Assembly (NCBI GenBank): GCA_034044135.1
Contig: CP139021.1
Span: 1,131,635 to 1,195,634 of the forward strand
Length of the DNA stretch: 64,000 nucleotides
DNA from: Flammeovirgaceae bacterium SG7u.111
Lineage (GTDB): Bacteria > Bacteroidota > Bacteroidia > Cytophagales > Flammeovirgaceae
Reading direction: 5' to 3'
In this document: positions 25,799 to 34,271 of the stretch, piece by piece
How the letters are laid out: every line of letters begins with the position of its first letter
Numbering within the stretch: position 1 is the stretch's first letter
Notes under the pieces: model-generated
The model's input: only the letters and a program-made list of their open reading frames with translations
Databases searched by the model: none
Told to the model about the DNA's origin: nothing
Program-made: the position numbers and the translations under genes

Positions 25799-27466
25799 CT
25801 ACTCTTCTGGTAGCCATTCTACGTTGAGCACCTTTGCATTTATACCCACTTCCCCAAAAAACTCTAGCCACTGGAGCTGCTGTGGAGAGAGCGAATCGGT
25901 CGGAGATTTTACCTCAATAAACTCATATCCTGCAGCATCCCACACAAAAAGGTCGGGAAAGCCTTTGGTATGTTCGCTTGGGTTGTGGGCAATTTCCAGC
26001 ATTACCTTTTTGAGCGGATCCGCTGGGACTTTGCTGGTGAGCGTGTCCAACAGCGTAGGTAGCTCATCAAACCAATGGACAAAAGGGTTCATGATCCCGT
26101 TTTTTTCCTCAAATGTTTTGTCCAAGTATTCCTTAAGCCGCTTGGGCTTGTCTAAAATTTTGAGCTGCTTGTGGAGTTGGGATTCTCGCTTGGCAAAAAA
26201 CTCAGGTTTCCGCAGGTCGGAAGGACCTCGTTGGAATGGGTTATGGATGGTTTCAGGGTCGCCTTTGAAAATCACATCCCAGAAAAGCATTCCGAACAGT
26301 CCTCTCCATAAGATGTTTTCCACCCAAGCCCCTTCTTTTTCTTGGGTATAAAAATAATCGAGCACGCCTATTTCAACTTGGTATTGGAAGGAAATAGGGA
26401 TGGAAATCTTATCGGCTTCTTTTTGGAAAATGGTGGTGCTTTTGAGTCGTTTTTTCTTTTGGATGCGGTTGGAAAAATCGATAGCAAAATAGCGTTCATC
26501 GGCATTGTTGGCATCTTGCATCATGGTTTGGCAGAGCTTAAGTGCGGCTTCTGTTTCGCCTGTGGCGTGGAGTAGGCGGGCTTGTCGCTCACGTGAAGGC
26601 GGTTTGTCGGTAGTTTGGTAAATCCGCAAGGCTTGTTGAGGCATGGTTTGCCTTTCGAAAAACCTTCCCATTTTCAGCACCAGCCTATCAAGTACGCGCT
26701 GTGCTGGCTCGGTAAGTTCTTGAAGGTTAAGCAGCCAAGCATCTAGCTCGGCGTATAGCTCTTCTGGCTCAACTTCCTCCCGCATTTCCCTAAAATATTG
26801 GTAGAGCTTGGTGAGGGCGAGCTTTTCCTCGGCTTCTTTTCTCGAACCAAAATATGCAGACATTTGGCTCTCATCGAAATACTCAAACTTTACGTGCCCG
26901 ATGTCTCGGACCACAAAGCGAGTCATGTCTGTATAGAGGTTGCCAAAATATAAAAAGCGAAGCATTTCTGTTTCTTCTTCAAAGCCCTGCATCACCATAA
27001 GTTCCTCTTTGCCTAGGCGGGGAAAGAGCGTCGTAATATCGGTTTTTTCAGCTAAAAGACTTACCAAATCGGGCTTTTTCAACTGCTTTATTCCTTTTGT
27101 ATCTAAGGCTTTTACCTCAGGAAAGGCTAGGAGTTCGGCTTTGCTGAATACCTCAAAAACTTCCATGGAAAGCTCGGGAGGGGTGTTTTCTAGAGGAAGG
27201 GCGAAGCTTTGGGAAAGTAGCAGTTCTAGTTTGGCAGGGATGTTTTCAATTTCGGGATAACTGAATTTTTTGATCCTAAAAAAACGCCCTCGGCGATTGA
27301 GCATGCGCAGAAAAAGGCAGCGAGCATCTTCGGGTAGGTTTCTGAATGATTGGATGAAATATTGTTCTCCTTCGCTGAGCAATTCGGGGCATTTTGCTTC
27401 CAAAAAGCACAACATTTCCTCGTAGTAAGTGAGGTAGTATTTGGGAGGGAGTTCTATTTCAGCCAA
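25799..27466 (-). CDS. FAN1-like VRR-NUC domain nuclease
   Basis: A 555-residue bacterial relative of FAN1, a structure-specific nuclease for crosslink repair. A helical N-terminal region includes a SAP-like segment (VKALDTKGIKQLKKPDLVSLL, about 118-140), a TPR-like middle (ARLLHATGETEAALKLC) resembles the FAN1 TPR, and the C-terminal VRR-NUC domain has the catalytic pattern GFPDLFVWDAAGYEFIEVK near residue 500 (metal Asp and Glu-x-Lys). The N-terminal UBZ finger of animal FAN1 is absent, as in bacteria. Single-gene unit; a terminator lies upstream. Confidence 0.93.
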   Translation of the reverse strand: MAEIELPPKYYLTYYEEMLCFLEAKCPELLSEGEQYFIQSFRNLPEDARCLFLRMLNRRGRFFRIKKFSYPEIENIPAKLELLLSQSFALPLENTPPELSMEVFEVFSKAELLAFPEVKALDTKGIKQLKKPDLVSLLAEKTDITTLFPRLGKEELMVMQGFEEETEMLRFLYFGNLYTDMTRFVVRDIGHVKFEYFDESQMSAYFGSRKEAEEKLALTKLYQYFREMREEVEPEELYAELDAWLLNLQELTEPAQRVLDRLVLKMGRFFERQTMPQQALRIYQTTDKPPSRERQARLLHATGETEAALKLCQTMMQDANNADERYFAIDFSNRIQKKKRLKSTTIFQKEADKISIPISFQYQVEIGVLDYFYTQEKEGAWVENILWRGLFGMLFWDVIFKGDPETIHNPFQRGPSDLRKPEFFAKRESQLHKQLKILDKPKRLKEYLDKTFEEKNGIMNPFVHWFDELPTLLDTLTSKVPADPLKKVMLEIAHNPSEHTKGFPDLFVWDAAGYEFIEVKSPTDSLSPQQLQWLEFFGEVGINAKVLNVEWLPEE

Positions 27467-27495
27467 TTTGATTTATTTTTTATTCCAGTTTGCAC

Positions 27496-27525
27496 AAAAA
27501 AAGCAGAGCTAAATATAGCCCTGCT
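27496..27525 (-). terminator. Terminator between DUF4136 gene and VRR-NUC gene
   Basis: Stem AGCAGAGC/GCCCTGCT (27502-27509 with 27518-27525, one G-T pair), 8-base loop, followed on the minus strand by TTTTTTTG. Confidence 0.85.
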
Positions 27526-27567
27526 CCATGAAATAGTGAAGACTCACGCAAATAGTTTTTAAGCGGA

Positions 27568-28140
27568 TTATTTAGGCGCTTTTGCGTTCACCATATAACC
27601 TTCTGCAAAGAACCTGTATTGGTCAAATACAGACCTTACAGCTCTTTTGAGGTAACGATCATTGTCAAATTCTTTGTTGCCAAATACACCGGCGGCATAT
27701 CCTTGCCAAATCACTTTTCTTTTCTTCCTGTCGTGAAGGAGGACGAGCAAAGTTCCTCTTTTGAGGTCGTATTCTACAGGATTGTATTCTTCTTCTTCAT
27801 TTTCTGTACGAGCCCATGCCTCAATGTTGGGTTGGCTATAGCCCATGAATTCGAAATCGTCGAAGAAAATCCTATAAGAAACCAACAAATTCGGTTTGCT
27901 GTCGGACCTTTTGTAGCCTTGTAGCTTCATTCGGTAACTTATAGCATCTTCAATAATACTATTGTAAATAGATGGGTCTTTGTCGGCGTCAGCTTGTTTA
28001 ACAAACGTGTACGTTTTGTACTTTTTGAACTTTCCACTGTAACTGTAGTCCGATTCTATTAGATAATCCTTAGAGCTGGAGCAGCTAAATGAAAAAAGAA
28101 CGATAAAAATGTAAATTGGTAGTAAACCACTTAGCTTCAT
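27568..28140 (-). CDS. DUF4136 lipoprotein
   Basis: A 190-residue protein from MKLSGLLPIYIFIVLF, with a lipobox at FSFSCSSS; the 14-codon upstream extension is not signal-like and is rejected. The mature region has the DUF4136 pattern: FKKYKTYTFV near the start, an ISYRMKLQGYKRSDSKPNLLVSYRI middle, and YDLKRGTLLVLLHDRKKRKVIWQGYAAG at the end. Such proteins are envelope-located and of unknown function. A possible RBS is weak, as usual in this phylum. Single-gene unit ended by the terminator at 27496-27525. Confidence 0.87.
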   Translation of the reverse strand: MKLSGLLPIYIFIVLFSFSCSSSKDYLIESDYSYSGKFKKYKTYTFVKQADADKDPSIYNSIIEDAISYRMKLQGYKRSDSKPNLLVSYRIFFDDFEFMGYSQPNIEAWARTENEEEEYNPVEYDLKRGTLLVLLHDRKKRKVIWQGYAAGVFGNKEFDNDRYLKRAVRSVFDQYRFFAEGYMVNAKAPK

Positions 28141-28709
28141 AGTTTTAAATGTTTTAAGAATTTTGATGACCAAAATATCCAAGTAAAAAAGAGTATAATA
28201 TGCCGAAAACAGATATATTATCTATTTTCTATGTATAGCATCTCGAATAGCATCGAGATGGAACATGTTCACAAATGAAGAAGTGTTGTTGGTGTTTAGT
28301 TGTAAATCAACCGAGGGTCGATTTGGTAGTTTTATGTGAAACAGTACTTGTACTGTTATGTGAGTTAGGGGTAATTAAGTGTCAGGATAGTAAGACTTTA
28401 GATAGACCAGAAGCTATAAAGTCAGGTGGAGAACACGATTGGTCGTGAATTGGTAATTATTAGTTGAGTATACTTTGAAGATAATCAGATTTTTAAGATA
28501 AATGTTCAAAAAATGGTATTTTTTTTCTGAATATGCCAATAAACTTGCTAGGATATTGGATATGTTATAATCATAATAGGGATTTTTCAATATTTTCCCA
28601 TTTGTATTTTTTCATGAAAAAGGCATTGTGTATGCTTCATGCTATAATAGTTAGAGAGCAGAGCTAGATTATATGTATTTTTGGGGTTCATTTTTAACTT
28701 GAGTTTACT
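28141..28709. other. Long non-coding region between divergent genes
   Basis: These 569 AT-rich bases show no convincing gene. A perfect 8-bp hairpin CATCTCGA/TCGAGATG (28239-28246 with 28253-28260) is followed by the palindrome GAACATGTTC (28261-28270). Neither has a recognised function; a small RNA or an operator could lie here but nothing in the sequence proves it. Confidence 0.4.
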
Positions 28710-29537
28710 GTGATAGAAATAGGAAAATATAACGATCTGAAAGTACTGAGAGAATCGGGTGACGGTTTGGTGTTGGGCGATGGAATGGGTACGGAAGTGT
28801 ATTTGCCCCAAAAGCACTGTCCCGAGCGAGTAACAGCTTCGCTCAATGTGTTTGTGTACCAAGACAATGAAGGGAAAAAAGTAGCGACAACAGAAACTCC
28901 AAAAATTTTGGTGGATGAATTTGCCCTGCTACAAGTGGTAGATGTGACTGATTTTGGAGCATTTTTGGATTGGGGGATGGAAAAAGATTTACTAGTGCCT
29001 CTTAAAGAGCAGCAATCCGATATGCTCAAGGGTCGGTGGTACATTGTGTTCATGGATGTAGACCAAGAAACAGGTAAACTTTACGCTTCGAGCAGATTGG
29101 ATTCTCTTTTGCAAAATTTTGTAATCAATGTAGAAGAAGGGGAGGAGGTAGATCTGATGGTGATGAGAGAAAGTGGCTTGGGCTACGAAGTGATCGTGAA
29201 TAATGAGCACAAGGGCTTGGTGTATAAAAATGAGGTATTCAAAGATTTGAATGTGGGTGAAAGGTTGAGGGGATATGTGAAAACGATACGGGAAGATAAA
29301 AAGTTGGATATCAGTATTCAACCTCTTGGTTATCGTAATTTTATAGATGCTAATACTGAACTTGTTTATACAAAGCTTCAAGAAAATCAAGGCTTTTTAC
29401 CCATCACCGACAAAAGCTCTCCCGATGAAATTTATGCCCTGTTCGGCATAAGTAAAAAAGCGTTTAAAAAAGCTATTGGCGCTTTGTACAAAGATCGGAA
29501 AATAGAGCTCCATCCTGATGGAATTAAGCTTGTATAA
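28710..29537 (+). CDS. S1-domain RNA-binding protein, CvfB-like
   Basis: A 275-residue cytoplasmic protein with three S1-like OB domains (about 1-60, 68-130, 143-210) and a C-terminal winged-helix segment (about 225-275, SPDEIYALFGISKKAFKKAIGAL), the CvfB layout. DVTDFGAFLDWGMEKDLLVP is a typical S1 core. CvfB proteins bind RNA and affect expression of many genes in Gram-positive bacteria; the role here is unknown. The start is a GTG (28710). A bidirectional terminator follows. Confidence 0.93.
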   Translation: MIEIGKYNDLKVLRESGDGLVLGDGMGTEVYLPQKHCPERVTASLNVFVYQDNEGKKVATTETPKILVDEFALLQVVDVTDFGAFLDWGMEKDLLVPLKEQQSDMLKGRWYIVFMDVDQETGKLYASSRLDSLLQNFVINVEEGEEVDLMVMRESGLGYEVIVNNEHKGLVYKNEVFKDLNVGERLRGYVKTIREDKKLDISIQPLGYRNFIDANTELVYTKLQENQGFLPITDKSSPDEIYALFGISKKAFKKAIGALYKDRKIELHPDGIKLV

Positions 29538-29565
29538 AGCTGTTGGGAATAACTCAGTTTCCTAA

Positions 29566-29611
29566 AAGAATGAAGCCCCTTGGTACACCTGAGGGGCTTC
29601 ATTCTTTTTAT
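29566..29611. terminator. Bidirectional terminator between CvfB-like gene and batC
   Basis: Perfect 15-bp stem (29566-29580 with 29592-29606), 11-base loop, T5 on the plus strand and T4 on the minus strand. It lies between convergent genes and probably serves both. Confidence 0.93.
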
Positions 29612-29638
29612 CAATAGATCATAAGTAGATTTATTTTC

Positions 29639-30514
29639 CTACCAATCTGGCTTGCCATTGTCTCTTTTCTTGGACTTCCTTTTCATTTGCTGGTAGTACT
29701 GAACTTCGTTGTTCCTCATTGCCTCCAAAATCATCTTAGCCATCTCCTCTGTCATTTTTATCTCATCCAGCCTTTGTTCTTTCATTTGTTGCTGGTCTTG
29801 CTCCTGCTGCGACTGCTCCTCTTGCTCGCCTTCCTGTTGCTGAGGATCTTGAGGTTGTTCTTGCTCCTGCTGTTCCTCTCCTTGTTCTTGGCTTTGTTCG
29901 CCTTCTTCTTGGTTTTGCTGTTGCTGTTCTTGCTCCTGTTGCTCTTGTTCCTGCTCCTGTTGTTGCTGATCTTTGTTTTGCTGCTCTTGCTGATCCTTTT
30001 GTTCCTGCTCTTGGTCTTTCTTCTGCTCCTCTTGATCTTTTTTGTCTTTTTTCTGGTCTTTATCCTGCTTTTGTTCCTGCTCTTCCGAGAGTTTCTTTAC
30101 CAGTTCGTAATTATACCTTGCCTCCTCATTTGCAGGGTTTGCTTTTAGGGCTTCCTTAAATCGAGAAAGGGCTTCTTTGTATTTTTGTTTTTCAGCAAGT
30201 ATTACCCCCACTTGTTGGTTGGCTACCGAACGAAGTTCTTTAATGTCGCTTTGGGCAATTTCGCTATACTTAGAAGCAGCTTCTTCTGTTTTTCCTGTTT
30301 TGTAATAGCTATGGGCAAGGTTGAGGGTTATGTGCGGATCGGTTACTTCTAGTGTGTCTAGCAAATATTGGTAATGCGCTGCCGCTTCTTCAAATTCTTG
30401 ATTCAGGTATGCCGTTTCAGCCTTCTTTTTATAATCATTGACTTTTGCGACATCATCAGGACCGCCTCCCATCATTGCTGCCGAGAAAAATAAAAGCAAA
30501 AACTGTTTTATCAT
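29639..30514 (-). CDS. batC: TPR protein of the Bat aerotolerance locus (BatC-like)
   Basis: A 291-residue protein with an N-terminal signal (MIKQFLLLFFSAAMMGGG), three TPR units (about 23-145, e.g. KEALSRFKEALKANPANEEA), then a region of about 100 residues that is almost only Gln, Glu, Asp and Lys (about 145-245), and a short basic C-terminus ending NGKPDW. BatC belongs to the Bat operon first linked to aerotolerance in Bacteroides fragilis; its mechanism is unresolved. The Q/E tract is much longer than in many homologues and is encoded by repeated CTG/TTG-rich codons on the plus strand, a likely site for length change. It follows the VWA gene by 77 bases. Confidence 0.88.
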   Translation of the reverse strand: MIKQFLLLFFSAAMMGGGPDDVAKVNDYKKKAETAYLNQEFEEAAAHYQYLLDTLEVTDPHITLNLAHSYYKTGKTEEAASKYSEIAQSDIKELRSVANQQVGVILAEKQKYKEALSRFKEALKANPANEEARYNYELVKKLSEEQEQKQDKDQKKDKKDQEEQKKDQEQEQKDQQEQQNKDQQQQEQEQEQQEQEQQQQNQEEGEQSQEQGEEQQEQEQPQDPQQQEGEQEEQSQQEQDQQQMKEQRLDEIKMTEEMAKMILEAMRNNEVQYYQQMKRKSKKRDNGKPDW

Positions 30515-30591
30515 TATGCTGTGACTTTGTTGATGATTAGATCAAATTTTTAAACACGCTCTTAAGATAACCAAGCAAGCCGTCGGATCGG

Positions 30592-31569
30592 CTAGATTTT
30601 AACAATTTTAACAGTGATGAGCAGGTCTAATACAATCAGCACCAGTGCCGCGATTAGGAAATAGTAATACCTGTTTGCCGAAGCATCTACCTGCCTGGCA
30701 TTACGGAATTCCCCCTCTATATCGTCGATGGCGGCAATCATTTTTGGGACATCATTTTTCTTATCGCTAACCTCAAAATACTTTCCCCCTGTAAGAGAAG
30801 TAAGTTTTTTAAGGGATGCGTCGTTCAAGGTTGTAACAACGTCTTCTCCTTCCTTATTGCGCTTAAACCGATACCCTTGGGGTATTTTACTTCCTTTTTT
30901 GGTCCCAATACCCAAGGCAAAAAGTCGGATGCCTTTCTCTTTTATCTCTTTGGCAATGGAGATAGTTTCATCACCAAAGTCTTCCCCATCACTTACCAAG
31001 ATCACAATTTTAGATTGCTGTTGGGTAACTGATTCCTCATCTGATTTGATATGTTTTTTGAGGGCAATGTCAAGGGCAGGGGAGAAGTCTGTGCCCGAAG
31101 AAGAAACCAAACCAGTGTTCATGGTTTCTATGAAGACCATCAGGGCGTTTTGATCGTAGGTAAGCGGACATTGCAAAAAGGCATCGGAAGAAAATATGAT
31201 CAGACCTACTCTGTCCGAGCTAAACGCATTTACCAAATTCTTCAATTCAAATTTGGCTTTCTCTAAGCGAGAAGGCTGTACGTCATCGGCATCCATAGAA
31301 AGCGAAAGGTCCATCAATACATAAATATCCTTTCCAATGGTCTTTACCTCTTTTCTCGATTCGCCTATAGAAGGACCCAAAAGGCAAAATATCATTAAGA
31401 AAAAATACAAGCTGCGGATGATAAGTTTGGATAGTAAACCTCCCGCTCTGCTTTTCACCTTTCTTGCCACTCTGTAAGTCCTGATAATAAACACAGCGTA
31501 GAGGAGAACAAATAAAGCAATAAGTGCGACGTCTATAAATCCGATATTTCTATAAAAAACAAAATCCAT
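30592..31569 (-). CDS. batB: VWA-domain membrane protein of the Bat locus (BatB-like)
   Basis: A 325-residue inner-membrane protein: two N-terminal membrane helices (about 10-30 and 48-66), a von Willebrand factor A domain with MIDAS motif DLSLS (Asp87, Ser89, Ser91), SSGTDFSPALDIAL for the MIDAS Thr, and VSDGEDFGDET, then a C-terminal helix (about 305-322). This is the BatA/BatB layout. A full Bat locus has moxR, a DUF58 gene, batA, batB, batC and batD; here only this gene and batC are present, and tRNA genes lie immediately upstream. Confidence 0.93.
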   Translation of the reverse strand: MDFVFYRNIGFIDVALIALFVLLYAVFIIRTYRVARKVKSRAGGLLSKLIIRSLYFFLMIFCLLGPSIGESRKEVKTIGKDIYVLMDLSLSMDADDVQPSRLEKAKFELKNLVNAFSSDRVGLIIFSSDAFLQCPLTYDQNALMVFIETMNTGLVSSSGTDFSPALDIALKKHIKSDEESVTQQQSKIVILVSDGEDFGDETISIAKEIKEKGIRLFALGIGTKKGSKIPQGYRFKRNKEGEDVVTTLNDASLKKLTSLTGGKYFEVSDKKNDVPKMIAAIDDIEGEFRNARQVDASANRYYYFLIAALVLIVLDLLITVKIVKI

Positions 31570-31859
31570 AAATTTTCAGAGCTATAACTATTGTGTCAAA
31601 AGTCTTTCTACCTTTTTTTAGTATAAAAATATAGATCAAGTACAAAAATGACCTTTGCTATACCAAACAAAAATATACAAAGAGGTGGATTAAAACTAAG
31701 TTGATTTTTTTTTTGAATTGCAAAGTATTGACTCCCAATATAGTTAGCTAATTTTTTTATCTTTATTTAACATTTTAGCGAAATTAGGTTTGGATTATAG
31801 GGATTAATGCCTTTATATTTGCATCACTTTTCGCAGGAAGGGTAATCAAAATAGGCACA
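31570..31859. other. Intergenic region between batB and the tRNA genes
   Basis: These 290 AT-rich bases hold the upstream regions of batB (minus strand) and of the tRNA cluster (plus strand). I see no gene in them. Confidence 0.5.
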
Positions 31860-31944
31860 GGAGAGTTGCCTGAGTGGTTAAAGGAGCAGTTTGCTAAACT
31901 GTCGACGGGAAACTGTCGCGTGGGTTCGAATCCCACACTCTCCG
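31860..31944 (+). tRNA. tRNA-Ser (GCT anticodon)
   Basis: Full cloverleaf: acceptor stem GGAGAGT/ACTCTCC (31860-31866 with 31937-31943), discriminator G31944, anticodon arm GCAGT-TTGCTAA-ACTGT with anticodon GCT, a long variable arm (CGAC...GTCG) as in serine tRNAs, and TTCGAAT in the T loop. The 3' CCA is not encoded. It reads AGC/AGT codons. Confidence 0.98.
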
Positions 31945-31995
31945 CAAAGGTTTGGCGTAACAAAACCAAAAGTTCTTTTAATTGAAACACACGTT

Positions 31996-32070
31996 CGGGG
32001 TGTGGCGCAGTCCGGTTAGCGTACCTGCTTTGGGAGCAGGGGGTCGCAGGTTCGAATCCTGCCACCCCGA
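31996..32070 (+). tRNA. tRNA-Pro (TGG anticodon)
   Basis: Acceptor stem CGGGGTG/CACCCCG (31996-32002 with 32063-32069), discriminator A32070, anticodon arm CCTGC-TTTGGGA-GCAGG with anticodon TGG, and T loop TTCGAAT. CCA is not encoded. The C1-G72 pair is typical of proline tRNAs. Confidence 0.98.
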
Positions 32071-32074
32071 CATA

Positions 32075-32110
32075 GAGAGTTAAAAGCACGCTTTTAACTC
32101 TCTTTCTTTT
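32075..32110. terminator. Hairpin between tRNA-Pro and tRNA-Arg
   Basis: Perfect 12-bp stem GAGAGTTAAAAG/CTTTTAACTCTC (32075-32086 with 32091-32102), 4-base loop CACG, then TTTCTTTT. It is either a terminator splitting the tRNA cluster or a processing hairpin between tRNAs. Confidence 0.75.
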
Positions 32111-32135
32111 AATACACTTTTCACTAAGTGTGGAG

Positions 32136-32209
32136 GGTCTTGTAGCTCAACTGGATAGAGCAACTGCCTTCTAAGCAGTAGGTTCCAGGTTCGAGTCCTG
32201 GCAGGATCA
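32136..32209 (+). tRNA. tRNA-Arg (TCT anticodon)
   Basis: Acceptor stem GGTCTTG/CAGGATC (32136-32142 with 32202-32208, two G-T pairs), discriminator A32209, D arm GCTCAACTGGATAGAGC, anticodon arm ACTGC-CTTCTAA-GCAGT with anticodon TCT, and T loop TTCGAGT. CCA is not encoded. The integrase gene starts 138 bases downstream, so the 3' end of this tRNA is the obvious candidate attachment site. Confidence 0.97.
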
Positions 32210-32234
32210 CAAACATTGAATAACAGCACAACAC

Positions 32235-32268
32235 AACCCATAGCACATTCGAGTTATGGGTTTTTTTA
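32235..32268 (+). terminator. Terminator after the tRNA genes
   Basis: Stem AACCCATA/TATGGGTT (32235-32242 with 32255-32262) and a 12-base loop, running into TTTTTTT. Confidence 0.85.
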
Positions 32269-32346
32269 TGTTTTAACATTTCTAAATATCCCCCTCCTTT
32301 TTGAATTGTCTACCGTCTATTTGTAGGAAACAAACTAACTACAAAG

Positions 32347-33465
32347 ATGACTCATACAAGTATCAGCTTTAGATTTAGGAATTCGAGTTCAAAAAAAGAA
32401 CATGGAATTATTTATGCAAGGGTTACAATTAATGGTGTACGCTCAACCGATTTTACAACTGGCATCACTACAACAAAAAACAAATGGATCAATCGATACC
32501 AAAATGGATTGGGTCTAAAACTGGAAAAAATAAAATCCGAATTGCTAGAAGCGTCGGCAACAGCAAATCACCAAGTAGATTTAGTTAAGCATACTTGGAA
32601 AAAAGGAAATATACCTACTACCCTTGTAGAAATAGGTGAGCAATTACTTGCGCAAAAAGGTATCAACCCTAACATTTCTGTAGGTACCTACAGGGCAAAT
32701 AAGGCAAAATTGAATAACCTAATCTTATTTGATTCAATTACACCTATTAAAGATATCGACGAAGATTGGGGATATTCTTATATGGAATGGTGCATGTCTA
32801 AAAAAGGGTTTTCTAGAAACCATTCACTAAAACAAGTCCAATTCGTAAAACATATTCTAAAATATGCAAAGAGAAAGAAAATAATATCAATGAATGGACT
32901 AGAAGATTTTTATTTTGGTTTTGATCCAGGGAAGATAGTTTTTCTCAACACTGAAGAAATTAAAATTATAGAGAGTGCTAAATTTGCTTCCCGAAATCTA
33001 AATACTGTTCTTGATACATTTATCTTTCAATTCCACACTGGGCTGTCATATGAAGGGTTATATAAGTTTCAAAAGGACAAAGTAATTACAAAAATACAAG
33101 GGAAAGCCTGTATTTTAGATTATAGGCAAAAATCAGAAGTACATTACTTTATTCCTTTAGAAAAAAAAGCGATCGAGATTCTCGCAAAATACCCTCAAGG
33201 CCTCAAAGTTTTTTGTAATGCTTATTACAATCGCATATTGAAAGAGATCGCTATGATACTGAGCATTGACAAAAGGCTTACAACCCATGTTGCCCGCAAG
33301 ACTGCTGGAATGAGATGGCTTGATATGGGGTACTCAATCGAATCAGTCTCACTAATGTTAGGACATAAAGATATCAAAACAACCCAGTGCTGGTATGCAA
33401 GGGTGATGCCAGAAAGGGTGTTAAGAGAAACTGAAGAAATTCACTTGAAAAAATCCTATGCTTAA
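32347..33465 (+). CDS. Tyrosine recombinase (Bacteroidota mobile-element integrase)
   Basis: A 372-residue site-specific recombinase. An arm-type DNA-binding domain (about 1-95, SISFRFRNSSSKKEHGIIYARVTING) and a SAM-like core-binding domain (about 100-195) precede the catalytic domain. Visible catalytic residues: HVARK (His and ArgII near 314-317), LGHKDIKTTQCWYARV (His near 339, nucleophile Tyr near 350). The position of ArgI reads TGLSYEGL: Ser replaces Arg, as reported for IntDOT of CTnDOT. It lies next to tRNA-Arg and opens the accessory island. No excisionase or conjugation gene is seen in the window. Confidence 0.93.
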   Translation: MTHTSISFRFRNSSSKKEHGIIYARVTINGVRSTDFTTGITTTKNKWINRYQNGLGLKLEKIKSELLEASATANHQVDLVKHTWKKGNIPTTLVEIGEQLLAQKGINPNISVGTYRANKAKLNNLILFDSITPIKDIDEDWGYSYMEWCMSKKGFSRNHSLKQVQFVKHILKYAKRKKIISMNGLEDFYFGFDPGKIVFLNTEEIKIIESAKFASRNLNTVLDTFIFQFHTGLSYEGLYKFQKDKVITKIQGKACILDYRQKSEVHYFIPLEKKAIEILAKYPQGLKVFCNAYYNRILKEIAMILSIDKRLTTHVARKTAGMRWLDMGYSIESVSLMLGHKDIKTTQCWYARVMPERVLRETEEIHLKKSYA

Positions 33466-33628
33466 TCACTTTACCGGTTTGGGATCATGAAAGGTCAGTG
33501 ACTTATCAATATTTTAGGGTTAATTTTTAACCCAAAGAAGCTTTCAAGACAAAGGCATCCTTTTTTGTAACCATTAAGTTATATTTGAGCAACTAAAAAT
33601 ATATAATTTTTAGTTTAACTATTACTGG

Positions 33629-33660
33629 AAACGCACGGCAGGTAGCTAGTGCGTTTTTTT
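33629..33660 (+). terminator. Intrinsic terminator downstream of the integrase
   Basis: Stem AAACGCAC/GTGCGTTT (33629-33636 with 33649-33656) with a 12-base loop, followed by TTTT. Confidence 0.88.
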
Positions 33661-33772
33661 ATGGGCAAAAATGAACTCAAGTATTTTTGCCCATAAAAAC
33701 TAATTTTGGATTCCCAAACCTAAGTCAAGTCCTATTTGAACCAAAAATGGAAAACATCATAACAAACTAAAA

Positions 33773-33988
33773 TTATGCCATTAAAAAAAATAAAATAATT
33801 TTTACAAGAATAAATAGTACTTTATTAATATTTGAATTATTCACCTTGATACCATACCACATACCTTGCACCACCATTTTTAGTGATATTTCATGGGCGC
33901 TCCCCCTCAACAACCAAAAAAGTGGCCTAGCCCAAATTAAAACAAAGTAAAATACGATAAATATCACATATGTAAGATATCCCGCCAC
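33773..33988 (-). CDS. Doubtful small membrane-protein frame
   Basis: A 71-codon frame with two hydrophobic segments (VIFIVFYFVLIWA and VLFILVKIILFFLMA) and no recognised family. AT-rich DNA gives such frames by chance, and there is no supporting neighbour or clear RBS. Listed only because the stretch is otherwise empty. Confidence 0.2.
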   Translation of the reverse strand: MAGYLTYVIFIVFYFVLIWARPLFWLLRGSAHEISLKMVVQGMWYGIKVNNSNINKVLFILVKIILFFLMA

Positions 33989-34271
33989 ATATTCAAATTG
34001 CCAAAACCCGGCTTACCAACAAGTTTTTTTTGATGCAATTGCAGGTTATTATTGCGTTGTACTAGCAAACAACACTCATAGCAAACAATAATAAATATGA
34101 CTTTTTATAACTACTACCCAAGAGTCCCCCTCGTCCAAATCGACCTATCACCGACTAAATACTTACCGACACTAATGGAAATACCCTTGGGATCTTTATT
34201 ATAGACACCTAATCTAAAAATACTGCATAAACAAAAACAACAACACTTGCTTTTGGCAAGACAGGAGACCT

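Larger units (their letters stand above)
33466..34271. other. Mostly non-coding region after the integrase
   Basis: These 806 AT-rich bases hold the integrase terminator (33629-33660) and one doubtful minus-strand reading frame (33773-33988). The last 200 bases are the leader of module 1, including a small hairpin CTTGC-TTTTG-GCAAG at 34248-34262 just before the first gene. I see no promoter motif I can defend. Confidence 0.5.

Noticed and set aside
28261-28270. GAACATGTTC as a LexA operator
   Set aside because: Gram-positive LexA sites have GAAC-N4-GTTC; here only two bases separate the halves, and no SOS gene is adjacent.
29687-30148. Plus-strand Leu-rich frame of 153 codons resembling a membrane protein
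   Set aside because: It is the antisense of the Gln/Glu-rich tract of batC; CTG/TTG repeats mimic a hydrophobic protein.
31784-32089. Minus-strand frame of 101 codons (VGFEPTRQF, GFEPATPCSQ)
   Set aside because: It is the antisense reading of the tRNA-Ser and tRNA-Pro genes; this string is a well-known false protein over tRNAs.
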